From: Xenorhabdus vietnamensis
GTDB taxonomy: Bacteria; Pseudomonadota; Gammaproteobacteria; Enterobacterales; Enterobacteriaceae
Length of the DNA: 57,012 nucleotides
Reading direction: 5' to 3'
Assembly (NCBI RefSeq): GCF_002127535.1
Contig: NZ_MUBJ01000003.1
Location: 206,009 to 263,020, forward strand
Below, piece after piece: positions 1 through 9,396 of this stretch (positions within the stretch are counted from its first letter, which is position 1; each line of letters opens with the position of its first letter). Under the pieces are notes generated by a model. It saw only the letters and a list, made by a program, of their open reading frames with translations, was not told where the DNA came from and searched no databases. Position numbers and translations under genes: made by a program.

Positions 1-40
1 GTGCATGTTGATTGCAATAGACTAGAGTAGACCTAAAAAG

Positions 41-70
41 AAAAGACCTGATTGATTTATCAGGTCTTTC
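41..70 (-). terminator. Rho-independent terminator after the tRNA operon
   Basis: A 12-bp inverted repeat (arms 41-52 and 59-70, core AAAGACCTGAT/ATCAGGTCTTT) is followed on the minus strand by a T-rich run. It lies downstream of tRNA-Leu in the direction of transcription and probably ends the uvrY-uvrC-pgsA-tRNA transcript. Confidence 0.85.
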
Positions 71-112
71 TAGGAGTTAGTTTACTAGAGTAGACGTTAA
101 TAAACTTATGTT

Positions 113-199
113 TGGTGCCCAGGGCGGGACTTGAACCCGCACAGCCTAAAGGCCGAGGGATTTTAAATCCCTTGTGTCTACCGATTTCACCACCTGGGC
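113..199 (-). tRNA. leuZ: tRNA-Leu (anticodon UAA)
   Basis: The minus strand folds as a class II tRNA of 87 nt including an encoded CCA. The acceptor is GCCCAGG pairing with CCTGGGC, the anticodon loop is TTTAAAA (UAA), there is a long variable arm, and the T-arm is GGTTCAAG. It is the last of three adjacent tRNA genes and matches leuZ of the E. coli glyW-cysT-leuZ cluster in order and position. Confidence 0.97.
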
Positions 200-205
200 T
201 GAATT

Positions 206-279
206 TGGAGGCGCGTCCCGGAGTCGAACCGAGGTTGACGGATTTGCAATCCGCTGCATGGCCACTCTGCCAACGCGCC
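206..279 (-). tRNA. cysT: tRNA-Cys (anticodon GCA)
   Basis: A 74-nt minus-strand tRNA with acceptor GGCGCGT, anticodon loop containing GCA, a T-loop that reads GGTTCGAC, and encoded CCA. It sits 5 nt from tRNA-Gly and 6 nt from tRNA-Leu, as expected for a polycistronic tRNA transcript that is processed. Confidence 0.97.
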
Positions 280-284
280 TTTTT

Positions 285-360
<76 letters not shown>

Positions 361-504
361 CTTTCTTCGAACTACTTGATTTACTTAACTTGTTTTGTAA
401 ACCTGATACGCCGTTCGATGCGTTGCATTCTACTTACTTCATGAAATGAGTCAACACAATTATTTATAAAACTCATTCGTTCGATGATTTTTGCGCCACT
501 TCGA

Positions 505-1053
505 TCAGCCTTCACGCAAATCATTCCATGCAGCGTTCAAATATTGAAACATTGACCAGAACGTCAAAACCGCAGCAACATATAATAAGATTACTCCCCC
601 TATTTCGAATCCCTCACAAGGGCGCCATAATAAGGCAACCAATGCCGCCATTTGTGCTGTGGTTTTTATTTTTCCCATCCAGGAAACAGCTACATTACTA
701 CGTTTTCCCAATGCCGCCATCCACTCTCGCAGGGAAGATATGATGATCTCACGTGCAATCATCGTCGCAGCAGGCAATGTAATCCACCATACATGGTAAC
801 GTTCTGCGATCAACAATAACGCAGTAGCAACCATAATTTTATCCGCCACTGGATCAAGAAATGCGCCAAAACGCGTTGTCTGCTTCCATAAACGCGCAAG
901 AAAACCATCAAACCAATCTGTTGCAGCAGCGATAATAAAGATAATGGAACACAACATCGGTGCCCATTGGAATGGCAGGTAAAATGCCAAAACAAAGAAT
1001 GGAATTAAGGCAATACGGAACAGAGTAAGCCATGTTGGAATATTTAATTGCAT
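505..1053 (-). CDS. pgsA: CDP-diacylglycerol--glycerol-3-phosphate 3-phosphatidyltransferase
   Basis: PgsA transfers phosphatidyl from CDP-diacylglycerol to glycerol-3-phosphate, the committed step to phosphatidylglycerol and cardiolipin in the inner membrane. The 182-residue length equals the enterobacterial enzyme. The CDP-alcohol phosphotransferase signature is visible at about residues 46-70 as DWFDGFLAR followed by [10 protein letters not shown], giving the DG..AR..G..D..D metal-binding pattern. Four or more hydrophobic segments surround it. It lies about 55 nt downstream of uvrC and upstream of three tRNAs, so it is probably co-transcribed with uvrY and uvrC. Nothing is unusual. Confidence 0.97.
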   Translation of the reverse strand: MQLNIPTWLTLFRIALIPFFVLAFYLPFQWAPMLCSIIFIIAAATDWFDGFLARLWKQTTRFGAFLDPVADKIMVATALLLIAERYHVWWITLPAATMIAREIIISSLREWMAALGKRSNVAVSWMGKIKTTAQMAALVALLWRPCEGFEIGGVILLYVAAVLTFWSMFQYLNAAWNDLREG

Positions 1054-1109
1054 AATGCTTAGTAACTATCTGGCCATGTGAAGTTTATTAATATGGTGCA
1101 TTAATACTT

Positions 1110-2942
1110 TTATTGTTTCAATGCATTATAGATTTTTTCTGCCAGTGAATAAGAAATAGAAGGCACTTTTGCGATCTGTTCTACACTTGCGTTTCGTAAA
1201 GGCTGTAATCCACCCATATATTTTAATAGCATCTGTCTGCGTTTTGGTCCAATACCCTCTATCGATTCAAGTGTACTGGTCTTTTTCACTTTTCCCCGGC
1301 GCTGGCGATGCCCTGTAATGGCATGGTTGTGAGATTCATCACGAATATGTTGAATAACATGTAACGCAGGTGAATCAGGAGGAAGTGATCTCCCCTCTCC
1401 TTCCGCTTCAAAAAACAAAGTCTCCAACCCTGCCTTACGATCACTGCCTTTTGCAACCCCAATCAGTTTCGGATACTTTTTATTCCATTCAACCTCCAAA
1501 GAATCGAAGACTTCAATCGCACGAGCAAGTTGCCCTTTACCACCATCAATAAAGATAATGTCCGGAATTTTTGTCTGATCAATAGCTTTACTATATCGAC
1601 GATGCAAAACTTGGTTCATCGCAGCATAATCATCTCCCGGAGTGATACCTGTGATGTTATAGCGGCGATATTCTGTACGCACAGGACCATTACCATCAAA
1701 AACAACACAAGATGCAACAGTTTGTTCGCCCATCGTATGGCTAATGTCGAAACACTCCATACGTTGGATTTTGTCAAGGCCGACAAATGTCGCCAATGAT
1801 TCTAAGCGCTGATGAATCGTCGATTGTTGGGAAAGTTTCGTAATCAAGGCCGTTGCAGCATTGGTACGAGCCAATTTTAGGTAACGAGCCCTATCTCCTC
1901 TTGGTCGTGATTGGATGTAAATTTTCCTGCCCGATAATCCAGAAAGTGATGTTTCCAATAGTTCTTTTTCAGGTAAAGAGAAGTCCAATAAAATTTCTGT
2001 CGGCAACGTCCTGCTTTGGCTTCCTTGAAGATAAAATTGACCAAGAAAAGTTTGTACTACTTCATCTAATTTCGTATCCACCGGAATTTTGGGATAGTAG
2101 CTTCGGCTACCCAATATTTTACCCTGACGGATAAATAAGACATGTACACAAGCCATCCCCGCCTCAAAAGCAACACTAATAACATCAAGATCATCTCCTT
2201 CTCCAGACACAAATTGTCGTTCAGTGACTTGCCGTACTGCTTGGATCTGATCTCGATAACGGGCAGCTTCTTCAAATTTAAGCTGTTGACTCGCTTTCTC
2301 CATTTTCCCAACCAGCTTATCCAGTACTTGCTGATCTTTTCCCGCCAAAAATAAACGAACGTATTCAACTTGCTGCTGATATTCTTCATCCGTTACGAGT
2401 CCCTTAACGCATGGGGCAAGGCAGCGTCCAATCTGATATTGCAAACAAGGTCTTGAGCGATTGCGATACACGCTGTCTTCACATTGGCGAATAGGGAATA
2501 GTTTCTGCAATAAAACCAAAGTATCACGTATTGCATGAGAATTAGGAAATGGACCGAAGTATTCGCCCTTCGCATGCTTGGCTCCACGATATAAAGCTAG
2601 GCGGGGATGAGTATCACTACTCAAGAAAATATAAGGATAAGATTTATCATCTCTCAATAATACATTGTAACGTGGTTGATACTGCTTGATATAGTTATGC
2701 TCGAGCAGGAGCGCCTCTGCCTCTGTGTGAGTAACAGTGACGTCTATCTGGGCGATATTTTTCACCAATGATTCTGTTTTGCGGCTGTTAACTTGTGTCC
2801 GAAAATAGCTAGATAGCCTTTTTTTTAGATCTTTGGCCTTACCAACATAGATCACTGTGCCAGTAGTATCATACATACGGTAAACACCCGGCTGACTGGT
2901 GACTGTTTTTAAAAATACCTTTGAATTAAATAGCTCCGCCAC
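1110..2942 (-). CDS. uvrC: Excinuclease ABC subunit C
   Basis: UvrC makes the dual incisions of nucleotide excision repair after UvrAB mark damaged DNA. The 610-residue length is that of E. coli UvrC. In order there are an N-terminal GIY-YIG nuclease domain (PGVYRM...[13 protein letters not shown], residues about 19-45), a Cys-rich stretch ([15 protein letters not shown], about 165-180), a UVR motif (about 200-240), the RNase H-like second nuclease (FDISH and IDGGKGQL), and C-terminal tandem helix-hairpin-helix ([11 protein letters not shown]). The start codon is GTG at 2942, 21 nt after the uvrY stop, with a GGGTG-like ribosome site. The close spacing supports a uvrY-uvrC operon. Confidence 0.98.
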   Translation of the reverse strand: MAELFNSKVFLKTVTSQPGVYRMYDTTGTVIYVGKAKDLKKRLSSYFRTQVNSRKTESLVKNIAQIDVTVTHTEAEALLLEHNYIKQYQPRYNVLLRDDKSYPYIFLSSDTHPRLALYRGAKHAKGEYFGPFPNSHAIRDTLVLLQKLFPIRQCEDSVYRNRSRPCLQYQIGRCLAPCVKGLVTDEEYQQQVEYVRLFLAGKDQQVLDKLVGKMEKASQQLKFEEAARYRDQIQAVRQVTERQFVSGEGDDLDVISVAFEAGMACVHVLFIRQGKILGSRSYYPKIPVDTKLDEVVQTFLGQFYLQGSQSRTLPTEILLDFSLPEKELLETSLSGLSGRKIYIQSRPRGDRARYLKLARTNAATALITKLSQQSTIHQRLESLATFVGLDKIQRMECFDISHTMGEQTVASCVVFDGNGPVRTEYRRYNITGITPGDDYAAMNQVLHRRYSKAIDQTKIPDIIFIDGGKGQLARAIEVFDSLEVEWNKKYPKLIGVAKGSDRKAGLETLFFEAEGEGRSLPPDSPALHVIQHIRDESHNHAITGHRQRRGKVKKTSTLESIEGIGPKRRQMLLKYMGGLQPLRNASVEQIAKVPSISYSLAEKIYNALKQ

Positions 2943-2963
2943 GATTTATCACCCATCGAATTA

Positions 2964-3623
2964 TTACTCACCGCGAGCGACAATATTCTGTGTATCAAGT
3001 AATCCACAGCGTATCGCCATATGGGTCAATTCTACATCACCTTTGATATTTAGCTTACCGAACATTCTATAACGATAGCTATTCACTGTTTTTGGACTCA
3101 GATTCAGCAGCGTGGAAATTTCATTAACTTTGCGCCCCTGAGTTATCATTATCATAATCTGTAATTCTCGTTCTGAGAGTTCATCCAACGGGTTTTCTTT
3201 TTGGGGTGATAGCTGATTAAGTGCCATCTGCTGGGCAATATCTGGGGAAATGTAACGCTGCCCTGCATAAACAACCCGAATTGCATTGATCATATCCTGA
3301 GGAGTTGCAGCCTTGCTCAAATACCCCCTGATCCCTGTCTGCATCACTTTCGTAGGCAAGGAGCTTTCAGTGTGGACAGTTAACATAATCACCCGCGTGT
3401 CAGGTGAATAACGGATGATTTTTTTAGCTGCTTCCAACCCTCCCATGCCGGGCATTCCCATATCCATAATGACAACGTCCGTGCTGTTTGATCTACACCA
3501 TCTGACCGCATCTTCTCCACTGCTGGTTTCTCCTACGACTTTAATTCCCCTTATATCATCAAGGATACCTTTCACGCCAATGCGAACCAGTTCATGGTCA
3601 TCAACTAATAAAACATTAATCAA
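2964..3623 (-). CDS. uvrY: Two-component response regulator UvrY (BarA-UvrY / GacA family)
   Basis: UvrY is the NarL/FixJ-type response regulator phosphorylated by BarA; in enterobacteria it activates the csrB/csrC sRNAs. The N-terminal receiver has acidic residues in LLVDDHE and phospho-acceptor Asp in VIMDMGMPG (about residue 54). The C-terminal LuxR helix-turn-helix carries LSERELQIMIMI and LNLSPKTVNSYRYRMFGKL. At 219 residues it matches the E. coli length. The start is TTG at 3623, chosen because GTGGAG lies 8-9 nt upstream and the MINVLLVDDHE N-terminus matches the family. In Xenorhabdus and Photorhabdus this regulator links to virulence and motility (established for the family). Confidence 0.97.
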   Translation of the reverse strand: MINVLLVDDHELVRIGVKGILDDIRGIKVVGETSSGEDAVRWCRSNSTDVVIMDMGMPGMGGLEAAKKIIRYSPDTRVIMLTVHTESSLPTKVMQTGIRGYLSKAATPQDMINAIRVVYAGQRYISPDIAQQMALNQLSPQKENPLDELSERELQIMIMITQGRKVNEISTLLNLSPKTVNSYRYRMFGKLNIKGDVELTHMAIRCGLLDTQNIVARGE

Positions 3624-3987
3624 ACAACATCTCCACTAACGTAATACCCACTCAAATAATGATAAATTAATAAACTCCAAAACCAAGCGGACACGCTGAT
3701 TTTATCTTTATGATTTTCATAAGATAAATTGAAAGAAGACAACATCCTTTCTTGATGTGATATCAAAATCTTTTGGATGAAGTAACGGATTATACTAACA
3801 TTAGCGCAAAACAAAAAGAAAATTGTTACATATCAATCAAATAAGCTTTATTGATAATTTTTTATTAATAAGTAGATAAACAACAAATTTTGTTTTACAT
3901 ATTTAAACTACGCATTCTTATTTTATTCATAACAATCTATTCTTACCCAGAAAAACATGAGGGGATATTTCCCTCATATTTCAGCTA
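3624..3987. other. Intergenic region upstream of uvrY
   Basis: A 364-bp AT-rich spacer holding the uvrY upstream region and the 3' flank of the GFA-family gene. I see no convincing ORF, RNA gene or strong hairpin in it. Confidence 0.5.
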
Positions 3988-4392
3988 TTACTTAAATAAG
4001 TTAAGAATATCTTCTTTTGTCAGCATAGGAGTCTTTTCAACAAAGTTATAATACGCTGGTTTACTGTCCACATAAATCTGGCGAGATAATTTACTTAAAT
4101 GATTATTCTCAAACAAAGCAATTGGAACATAATAAGCACTTGGATGATGCAAATGATAGAAAAGATGTGTGCCACATTTTTTACAGAAAGCACGCTCTGC
4201 CCATTCGGACGATGAATATGTTGAAATATTTTCAATTCCTTCTATTTCTAGATCATCCTTACAGTCTACGGATAGAAATGGGCCACCATTCCATTTTTGA
4301 CATGTTTTACAATGACATACATTAACACCCTCAATGCATTGATTGGTTTTTAATTCCACTGCACCACATAAACAACGACCTTGATTCATCAT
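3988..4392 (-). CDS. GFA-family (glutathione-dependent formaldehyde-activating fold) zinc protein
   Basis: A small zinc-binding protein of the GFA/CENP-V superfamily, 134 residues from the chosen start. The family cysteines are in order: GRCLCGAVE near the N-terminus, CHCKTC (about 24-29) and CKKCGTHLFY (about 71-80). The start at 4392 is preferred over an upstream in-frame codon at 4455 because AGGTAGAG lies just upstream and the family begins close to the first CxC. Family members were named for formaldehyde-glutathione conjugation but most have unknown substrates, so no reaction is claimed. It stands alone between uvrY and a membrane protein gene. Confidence 0.85.
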   Translation of the reverse strand: MMNQGRCLCGAVELKTNQCIEGVNVCHCKTCQKWNGGPFLSVDCKDDLEIEGIENISTYSSSEWAERAFCKKCGTHLFYHLHHPSAYYVPIALFENNHLSKLSRQIYVDSKPAYYNFVEKTPMLTKEDILNLFK

Positions 4393-4564
4393 TTTACTCT
4401 CTACCTGTAATAAGTTTATGAGGAAAAACCTTATATCTGAGATTGAGCAAACCACTGTATTTCACTAGAAATGCTATATGAACCACAATGATTTTCCATT
4501 TTTTCGCATAGTCATATAAATATTTTCTATGGCTTTCAAGCTGCTGCTTGATAGAAAAAATAGA

Positions 4565-4924
4565 TCATTTATCTTTCACGTTCTCGCTATCATCATCAAT
4601 ATGCCAGCTGTGCAATATACGATGAACAAAAGGCGTCACTACCATCCCTACTGCGATAAAAAAGATAGCCTGAAGGAACAATCCATAAATGGCAGCAAAA
4701 TATTTCCCCAGCGTACTGACTGGTTCAATATGCAGGTTTTGTGTTCCAATCATTGAGACAGAATTTAATATTGCATCAGGAATAGCATGGCTTTCAATCA
4801 AGAAAAAACCCAATACGCCAGGAATAATACCGATCAGAAAAATAACAAATGCATGTAAAAGAAAACGCAGCATCCGTAAAATAAATCGGTCAAGGCTAAT
4901 TAATTTATCAGTAAATTTTTCCAT
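4565..4924 (-). CDS. Small inner-membrane protein with a potassium-channel-like pore arrangement (uncharacterised)
   Basis: A 119-residue protein with two or three hydrophobic segments: about 17-47, including FVIFLIGIIPGVLGFFL, and about 74-100, including FLQAIFFIAVGMVV. Between them a polar loop contains SVSMIGTQNLHIEPVSTLGK, which loosely resembles the reentrant loop of two-TM ion channels. I do not recognise a named family, so the channel idea is inference. The C-terminus is charged and probably cytoplasmic. It is monocistronic and followed after about 110 bp by the GFA-family gene on the same strand. Confidence 0.6.
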   Translation of the reverse strand: MEKFTDKLISLDRFILRMLRFLLHAFVIFLIGIIPGVLGFFLIESHAIPDAILNSVSMIGTQNLHIEPVSTLGKYFAAIYGLFLQAIFFIAVGMVVTPFVHRILHSWHIDDDSENVKDK

Positions 4925-5162
4925 ACCAGATCTCCACTAATAAATTAGTTACCATGATGATTGTATGTTAGTTTTTATTTTTATCAATGATGATTCGCTG
5001 TATATGGCCAAATAACCTTAGCAATGACATATTTTTCTCTTTCAATAGATAAAAAAGATAACTGAAAAGTGATCAGAATAAGATGACTACTTTTCTTCAA
5101 AAACTAATTGGAACAAAAATCTACGCGACATTCAGCGTCATATAAAAACAACGAGGTATCGC

Positions 5163-6758
5163 ATGGAAAAACAATATTTTATTGGTGTGGATGTTGGTTC
5201 AGCCAGCGTGCGAGCTGCTATTTTTGATCTAACAGGCACGCGATTGGCATTTTCCGTTCGCCCTATACGACAATTTCACCCCAAAACAAATTTTGTCGAA
5301 CAATCATCAGTAGATATCTGGTCAAATGTCTGTAATACCGTCAAGGAGGCTACCTTTCAGGCAAATATCGATCCTACACACATTAGATCCATTGGTTTTG
5401 ATGCCACTTGTTCACTAGTTGCAGTCAACACAGGTGGGCAACCACTGTCTGTCTCAGAAAATAATGTTCCAGAACGTGACATTATTATGTGGATGGATCA
5501 TCGTGCAGGAAAAGAAGCCAACAGCATTAATCTCACCAATGACCCTACCTTACGTCACGTTGGCGGTGAAGTAAGTGTCGAAATGGCATTACCTAAGATT
5601 TTATGGCTGAAAAACCACTTTCCACAACGCTATCATGCAGCATGGCGATTTTTTGATTTAGCAGATTTTCTGGTATGGAAAGCAACAGGCTCTGATGTCA
5701 GTAGTATCTGTACTCTCACCTGCAAATGGAATTATCTTGCCCATCAAATGCAATTCAGCAAAGAATTTCTGCAAAAAATTGGGTTGGAAGATCTAACGGA
5801 TAAAATACCACCAGTCATTCTGGAATTGGGTGAAAAAGCTGGCAATTTGACCTCTGAGACAGCCTGCGAATTAGGTTTACACGATAAGGTTATCGTTGCC
5901 AGCGGCATTATTGATGCACATGCTGGAGGGCTGGCGTTGATCGGTGCAAATCCGATAGGTAGTCTGGCTATTATTAGTGGCACTTCCAACTGTCATATGA
6001 TTGTTAGCTCCAAACCAACAATGGTTCCAGGTGTCTGGGGGCCTTATTATGGTGCCATGCTGCCGGAATATTGGTTGAATGAAGGTGGGCAAAGCGCAGC
6101 AGGCTCGTTAGTTGAATGGTCGCTCCATCAGCATGAAGCATGGTCAGAACTGGAAGACGAAGCACATTCTTCTGGCCATCATTATTACCAACTTTTAAAT
6201 GATGCCGTCACCCAATTGGAAAAGCTCGAAAAATATCCGACAGCTCAGCTTCATATCTTAGCTGATCATCACGGAAATCGATCACCACGAGCAAATCCCT
6301 GCGCCAAAGGCATGGTCAGTGGGTTAACTCTGGAAAAAGGACGCGAAGCATTGGCCCGGTATTATCTGGCTACATTGCAATCCATTGTTTATGGCACGCG
6401 CCATATTATTGACACCTTGATTACAGCAGGACATCAAATAGATCGTTTGGTAATGTGTGGAGGAGCAACCAAAAATCAATTGTGGCTACGGGAGTATGCC
6501 AACGCGACAGGACAAGAAATCCACTTAGCCCAAGAAGAAGATGCTGTTAATCTTGGAGCCGCTATATTAGGTGCCGTCGCCAGCGGAGCTTTTGCCAGTA
6601 TCGCAGAAGCAGCACAAGCCATGGTGCGAGCAGGAAATATTATCTATCCAGATAAAGAAACTTTCCCATTCCATCAAGTAAAGTATAAGGTTTATTTGCA
6701 AATGTATCAGGACCAACAGCGTTATATTGATATTATGCGATCTACTATGCTTTTTTAA
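5163..6758 (+). CDS. FGGY-family carbohydrate kinase (D-ribulokinase-like)
   Basis: An ATP-dependent sugar kinase of the FGGY family, 531 residues. The N-terminal nucleotide-binding fold starts IGVDVGSASVRAAIFD. Other family blocks are IMWMDHRAGKEA (about 118-129), the substrate region GGEVSVEMALPKILWL, LADFLVWKATG, GIIDAHAGGLALIG and the C-terminal FGGY signature MCGGATKNQLWLREYA (about 437-452). The VDVGSASVRAAI start and VEQSS/DIW pattern are those of the YDR109C-like ribulokinase branch rather than AraB or xylulokinase; that is recognition from memory. The start is supported by GAGG 7-8 nt upstream. No sugar transporter or isomerase lies next to it, so the physiological substrate cannot be inferred. 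Confidence 0.85.
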   Translation: MEKQYFIGVDVGSASVRAAIFDLTGTRLAFSVRPIRQFHPKTNFVEQSSVDIWSNVCNTVKEATFQANIDPTHIRSIGFDATCSLVAVNTGGQPLSVSENNVPERDIIMWMDHRAGKEANSINLTNDPTLRHVGGEVSVEMALPKILWLKNHFPQRYHAAWRFFDLADFLVWKATGSDVSSICTLTCKWNYLAHQMQFSKEFLQKIGLEDLTDKIPPVILELGEKAGNLTSETACELGLHDKVIVASGIIDAHAGGLALIGANPIGSLAIISGTSNCHMIVSSKPTMVPGVWGPYYGAMLPEYWLNEGGQSAAGSLVEWSLHQHEAWSELEDEAHSSGHHYYQLLNDAVTQLEKLEKYPTAQLHILADHHGNRSPRANPCAKGMVSGLTLEKGREALARYYLATLQSIVYGTRHIIDTLITAGHQIDRLVMCGGATKNQLWLREYANATGQEIHLAQEEDAVNLGAAILGAVASGAFASIAEAAQAMVRAGNIIYPDKETFPFHQVKYKVYLQMYQDQQRYIDIMRSTMLF

Positions 6759-6792
6759 TTACGGACTCACCAGTTACCAACCAATAAAGGAA

Positions 6793-6813
6793 ACCCCATC
6801 AAAACAATGGGGT
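6793..6813. terminator. Short hairpin after the sugar kinase gene
   Basis: A 7-bp perfect inverted repeat, ACCCCAT (6793-6799) and ATGGGGT (6807-6813), with a 7-nt loop, 35 nt after the kinase stop. It lacks a long T tract, so it is a weak terminator candidate. Confidence 0.4.
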
Positions 6814-6965
6814 CAGTTACTGGAATATATTTAAATTCAAAAAGCAATTGAATAAACAGGGTGAATTTTCACCATAAGTTAATTTTATATACATCTGACA
6901 TTACAGATAAGTCAACATATATCCATAATGTCATTAACTGAGTATACAAGTCTCTACTGCAGCTA

Positions 6966-7889
6966 TTAATTCCTTAAAATATATTTAAATAACTTGTCCA
7001 CAGTAATACTCCTCAGCCCCAAGATTACCCCCATAATAGTCATAACAATACCAATCAATTGTGACCAACTGGGTACGTCTCCCATCATTACCTGTATAAT
7101 AAGTGCAAAAATAGGAACAAAGTTAAAAAATATCGCCGTCTTTCCAGCTCCACGAATAACAACACCCATATTCCAAAAAAGATAGGCAATAGTGGAACCA
7201 CCAATACCTATATAGATACAAGCCAAATGGCTTTCAAATGTTCCAAAAGATAATGCAATAATCGGTGATTCAACAAAAAACGCAATAAACATCAATATAA
7301 TCGCACCGAAAAGCATCGTCCAACTAGTAGTCTCCAGTGGTGTCGCATCTTTAACAAATACCCGTATTCCTACTGTGTAAATTGACCAACCAAGACTTCC
7401 CATAAAAATAATCATGTCTCCAGTTGCCACCTGAACTTCACCACCTAAAACCAATTGACCATTGGTAATGACTAAAGCAACACCCAGCAAGCTAATAACC
7501 ATACCTGCTATACGCATAAATTCAGGCAACCGACGATATATAATAGCTTCCATAATATTGGCAGAAATAGGTGTCGTTGCCACAATCAGCGCAGCCGTGA
7601 CTGGATTGGAACTTTGTAGGCCGACAAAAAACGCACCATTAAACCCCGCGACACCAATCGCACCCAGAACAATAAATGCACACCAGTTTTTTTTCAAAAC
7701 TTTGCTGTGAATCCCCTCTTTCCATGCCAAAAAAATAAAAATACAGATAACCGCATAGAAAAAACGTTCAACAGAAGCCGTCCATGGTGGCAAGCTCGCA
7801 AGCGCAAATTTTGTTACCTGAAAATTTGATCCCCAAAAGAATGTTGCAATTAACGTAAGCACAATTGCTAACTGTGATGTTGTCTTCAT
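6966..7889 (-). CDS. EamA-family (DMT superfamily) metabolite exporter
   Basis: An inner-membrane transporter with ten predicted helices in two EamA repeats, about 307 residues. The first repeat contains FFWGSNFQVTKFALASLPP and the second begins with the LGWSIYTVGIRVF region. The start at 7889 is chosen because AAGG lies 8 nt upstream; in-frame codons at 7895 and 7961 have worse spacing or no ribosome site. Substrates of the family are typically amino acids or other small metabolites; none is identifiable here. It is divergent from a LysR-type regulator starting 129 bp away, a common arrangement in which the regulator controls the exporter (inference). Confidence 0.88.
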   Translation of the reverse strand: MKTTSQLAIVLTLIATFFWGSNFQVTKFALASLPPWTASVERFFYAVICIFIFLAWKEGIHSKVLKKNWCAFIVLGAIGVAGFNGAFFVGLQSSNPVTAALIVATTPISANIMEAIIYRRLPEFMRIAGMVISLLGVALVITNGQLVLGGEVQVATGDMIIFMGSLGWSIYTVGIRVFVKDATPLETTSWTMLFGAIILMFIAFFVESPIIALSFGTFESHLACIYIGIGGSTIAYLFWNMGVVIRGAGKTAIFFNFVPIFALIIQVMMGDVPSWSQLIGIVMTIMGVILGLRSITVDKLFKYILRN

Positions 7890-8017
7890 ACTCATTACCT
7901 TAATTTTTTGATTTATTTCAAGAAGAGTAATCTTTGGCAAAATCATTGTGGCATCTTTCAAAATTGAAATATTTAGGCAATATTGGTAATCAATTTTTCA
8001 TAAATGGAAACCATACT

Positions 8018-8905
8018 ATGCAATCACTTATTTGGGATGACATCCGAGTATTCTTAGTTGTTGCGCAGACGGGTACTATAAGTAAAGCGGCCGAGCTTCT
8101 TGGTATTGGTGTGGCAACAGTCTCAAGAAAAATCGAACGCTTGGAAAATACCTTCGGAATGCCGTTATTTCTGCGGCATCAGACAGGTTATCGGCTAACG
8201 GAAGATGGTGCAGAACTATTGGAAAAAGCCAAGAGCATGGAGATAGCAGCAAGTTCATTTCTGTTTGAAGCCGATATACGAGCAACTATTACAGGAAGTG
8301 TACGTTTTGCAACACTCGAAACATTAGCCAATCATTTAATCATGCCAAACTTGCCAGCCTTACAGAAAAATTATCCAAATCTGACGCTAGAAATCACAAC
8401 TGATATCTACTCTGTAAATCTCCATCGCCGTGACGCTGATTTAGCACTTCGGATTATTAGACCAGAGCAAGGTCATGTTAATGTCCGACAAGTAGGAATC
8501 TTGGGGTTTGGCCTTTATGGAAGTGAAACCTACCTGTCTACTTGCCCCGCCAGTATATTTAGAGGTGAATACAACGACGCTCATTTTATTGGCTGGACAA
8601 ATGAGTATTCACAACTGCCTTCGGTTAATTGGCTTAAGCAAACCCTACAAGGGCGTCCACTTTCAGTCGCAACAACATCCATATGTACTCAAATTGCAGC
8701 AGCAAATGCGGGTCTGGGATTAGCCGTGCTACCTCATATTGCAGCCAATGACGCTGGGCTTATTTGTATTTCGTCTGACTTAGGCATAGATAAACCCATC
8801 TGGCTTGTGATTCAATCTGATTTGGCTCATTCCCCTAGGGTGCGAAAAGTGGCAGACTTTTTGGCAGAGGTAGTTTTTCAAAATCAGGATAAACTTTCTG
8901 GATAG
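8018..8905 (+). CDS. LysR-type transcriptional regulator
   Basis: A LysR-family regulator of 295 residues. The N-terminal winged helix-turn-helix (about residues 4-63) shows FLVVAQTGTISKAAELLG followed by VATVSRKIERLE and PLFLRHQTGYRLTEDG. The periplasmic-binding-like effector domain follows from about residue 90. The start at 8018 is preferred over 7934 because the HTH then begins at the usual distance from the N-terminus and TGGAAA lies upstream. It is divergent from the EamA exporter gene, so the 128-bp spacer should hold both promoters and the likely operator. The inducer is unknown. Confidence 0.9.
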   Translation: MQSLIWDDIRVFLVVAQTGTISKAAELLGIGVATVSRKIERLENTFGMPLFLRHQTGYRLTEDGAELLEKAKSMEIAASSFLFEADIRATITGSVRFATLETLANHLIMPNLPALQKNYPNLTLEITTDIYSVNLHRRDADLALRIIRPEQGHVNVRQVGILGFGLYGSETYLSTCPASIFRGEYNDAHFIGWTNEYSQLPSVNWLKQTLQGRPLSVATTSICTQIAAANAGLGLAVLPHIAANDAGLICISSDLGIDKPIWLVIQSDLAHSPRVRKVADFLAEVVFQNQDKLSG

Positions 8906-8943
8906 TCTGGAGTCAATTTCTTTAAGAATTAGCATCTAATCTT

Positions 8944-9270
8944 TTGCTCAAACTCTTGAATAATCCAATAGATAGTTATTATTCCGATAAATTAAAATCT
9001 ATCTCTACAATTGAATCAATCATGCTTGATGTTGCTAAAGAATGTAACCTTAATATTGTTACTTATCATTTCCATGAATTTGAACCGTGGGGAGTCAGTG
9101 GTGTGATAATATTAGCAGAATCACATTTTACGATACATACATGGCCTGAATACCACTATGCTGCGCTTGATTTATTTATCTGCAATGAATTTAATCAGCA
9201 AACTCCCCTTATAACACAATTACAAACTCAACTAAGCTCAAAAGAATATGAGTATAAGGTGCTGCAATGA
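8944..9270 (+). CDS. S-adenosylmethionine decarboxylase-like protein, N-terminus abnormal
   Basis: Resembles the short prokaryotic AdoMet decarboxylase proenzyme (SpeD/SpeH type), which self-cleaves at a Ser to make the pyruvoyl cofactor and feeds spermidine synthesis. The hallmark block is AESHFTIHTWPEYHYAALDLF (Ser about 60), preceded by YHFHEFEPWGVSGV. The oddity is the N-terminus. There is no ATG before residue 27, the only start at the right length is TTG at 8944, and the usual GxHLL-type first strand is not seen (the reading frame upstream of 8944 gives ELASNLL before a stop at 8923). It may be a decaying gene or use a non-canonical start. Confidence 0.7.
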   Translation: MLKLLNNPIDSYYSDKLKSISTIESIMLDVAKECNLNIVTYHFHEFEPWGVSGVIILAESHFTIHTWPEYHYAALDLFICNEFNQQTPLITQLQTQLSSKEYEYKVLQ

Positions 9271-9325
9271 GGTTTCTAACTTTCAAATAAGAAAATATTT
9301 CTTTTATATGAATCTAAAATAAAAA

Positions 9326-9349
9326 GGAAGCAATCAGAACGATGCTTCC
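9326..9349 (-). terminator. Terminator of the first acetyltransferase copy
   Basis: GGAAGCA (9326-9332) pairs with TGCTTCC (9343-9349) around a 10-nt loop. On the minus strand the stem is followed by TTTTTATTTT, typical of intrinsic termination. It lies about 50 bp downstream of the 9397-9882 gene. Confidence 0.75.
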
Positions 9350-9396
9350 CTTATCCAGTTTGTTTCTATAATATTTAGACATATCATGCAAAACGA

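Noticed and set aside
4565..4924. Potassium channel subunit
   Set aside because: Only a loose resemblance in the loop between two helices; the TVGYG selectivity filter is absent, so it is left as an uncharacterised membrane protein.
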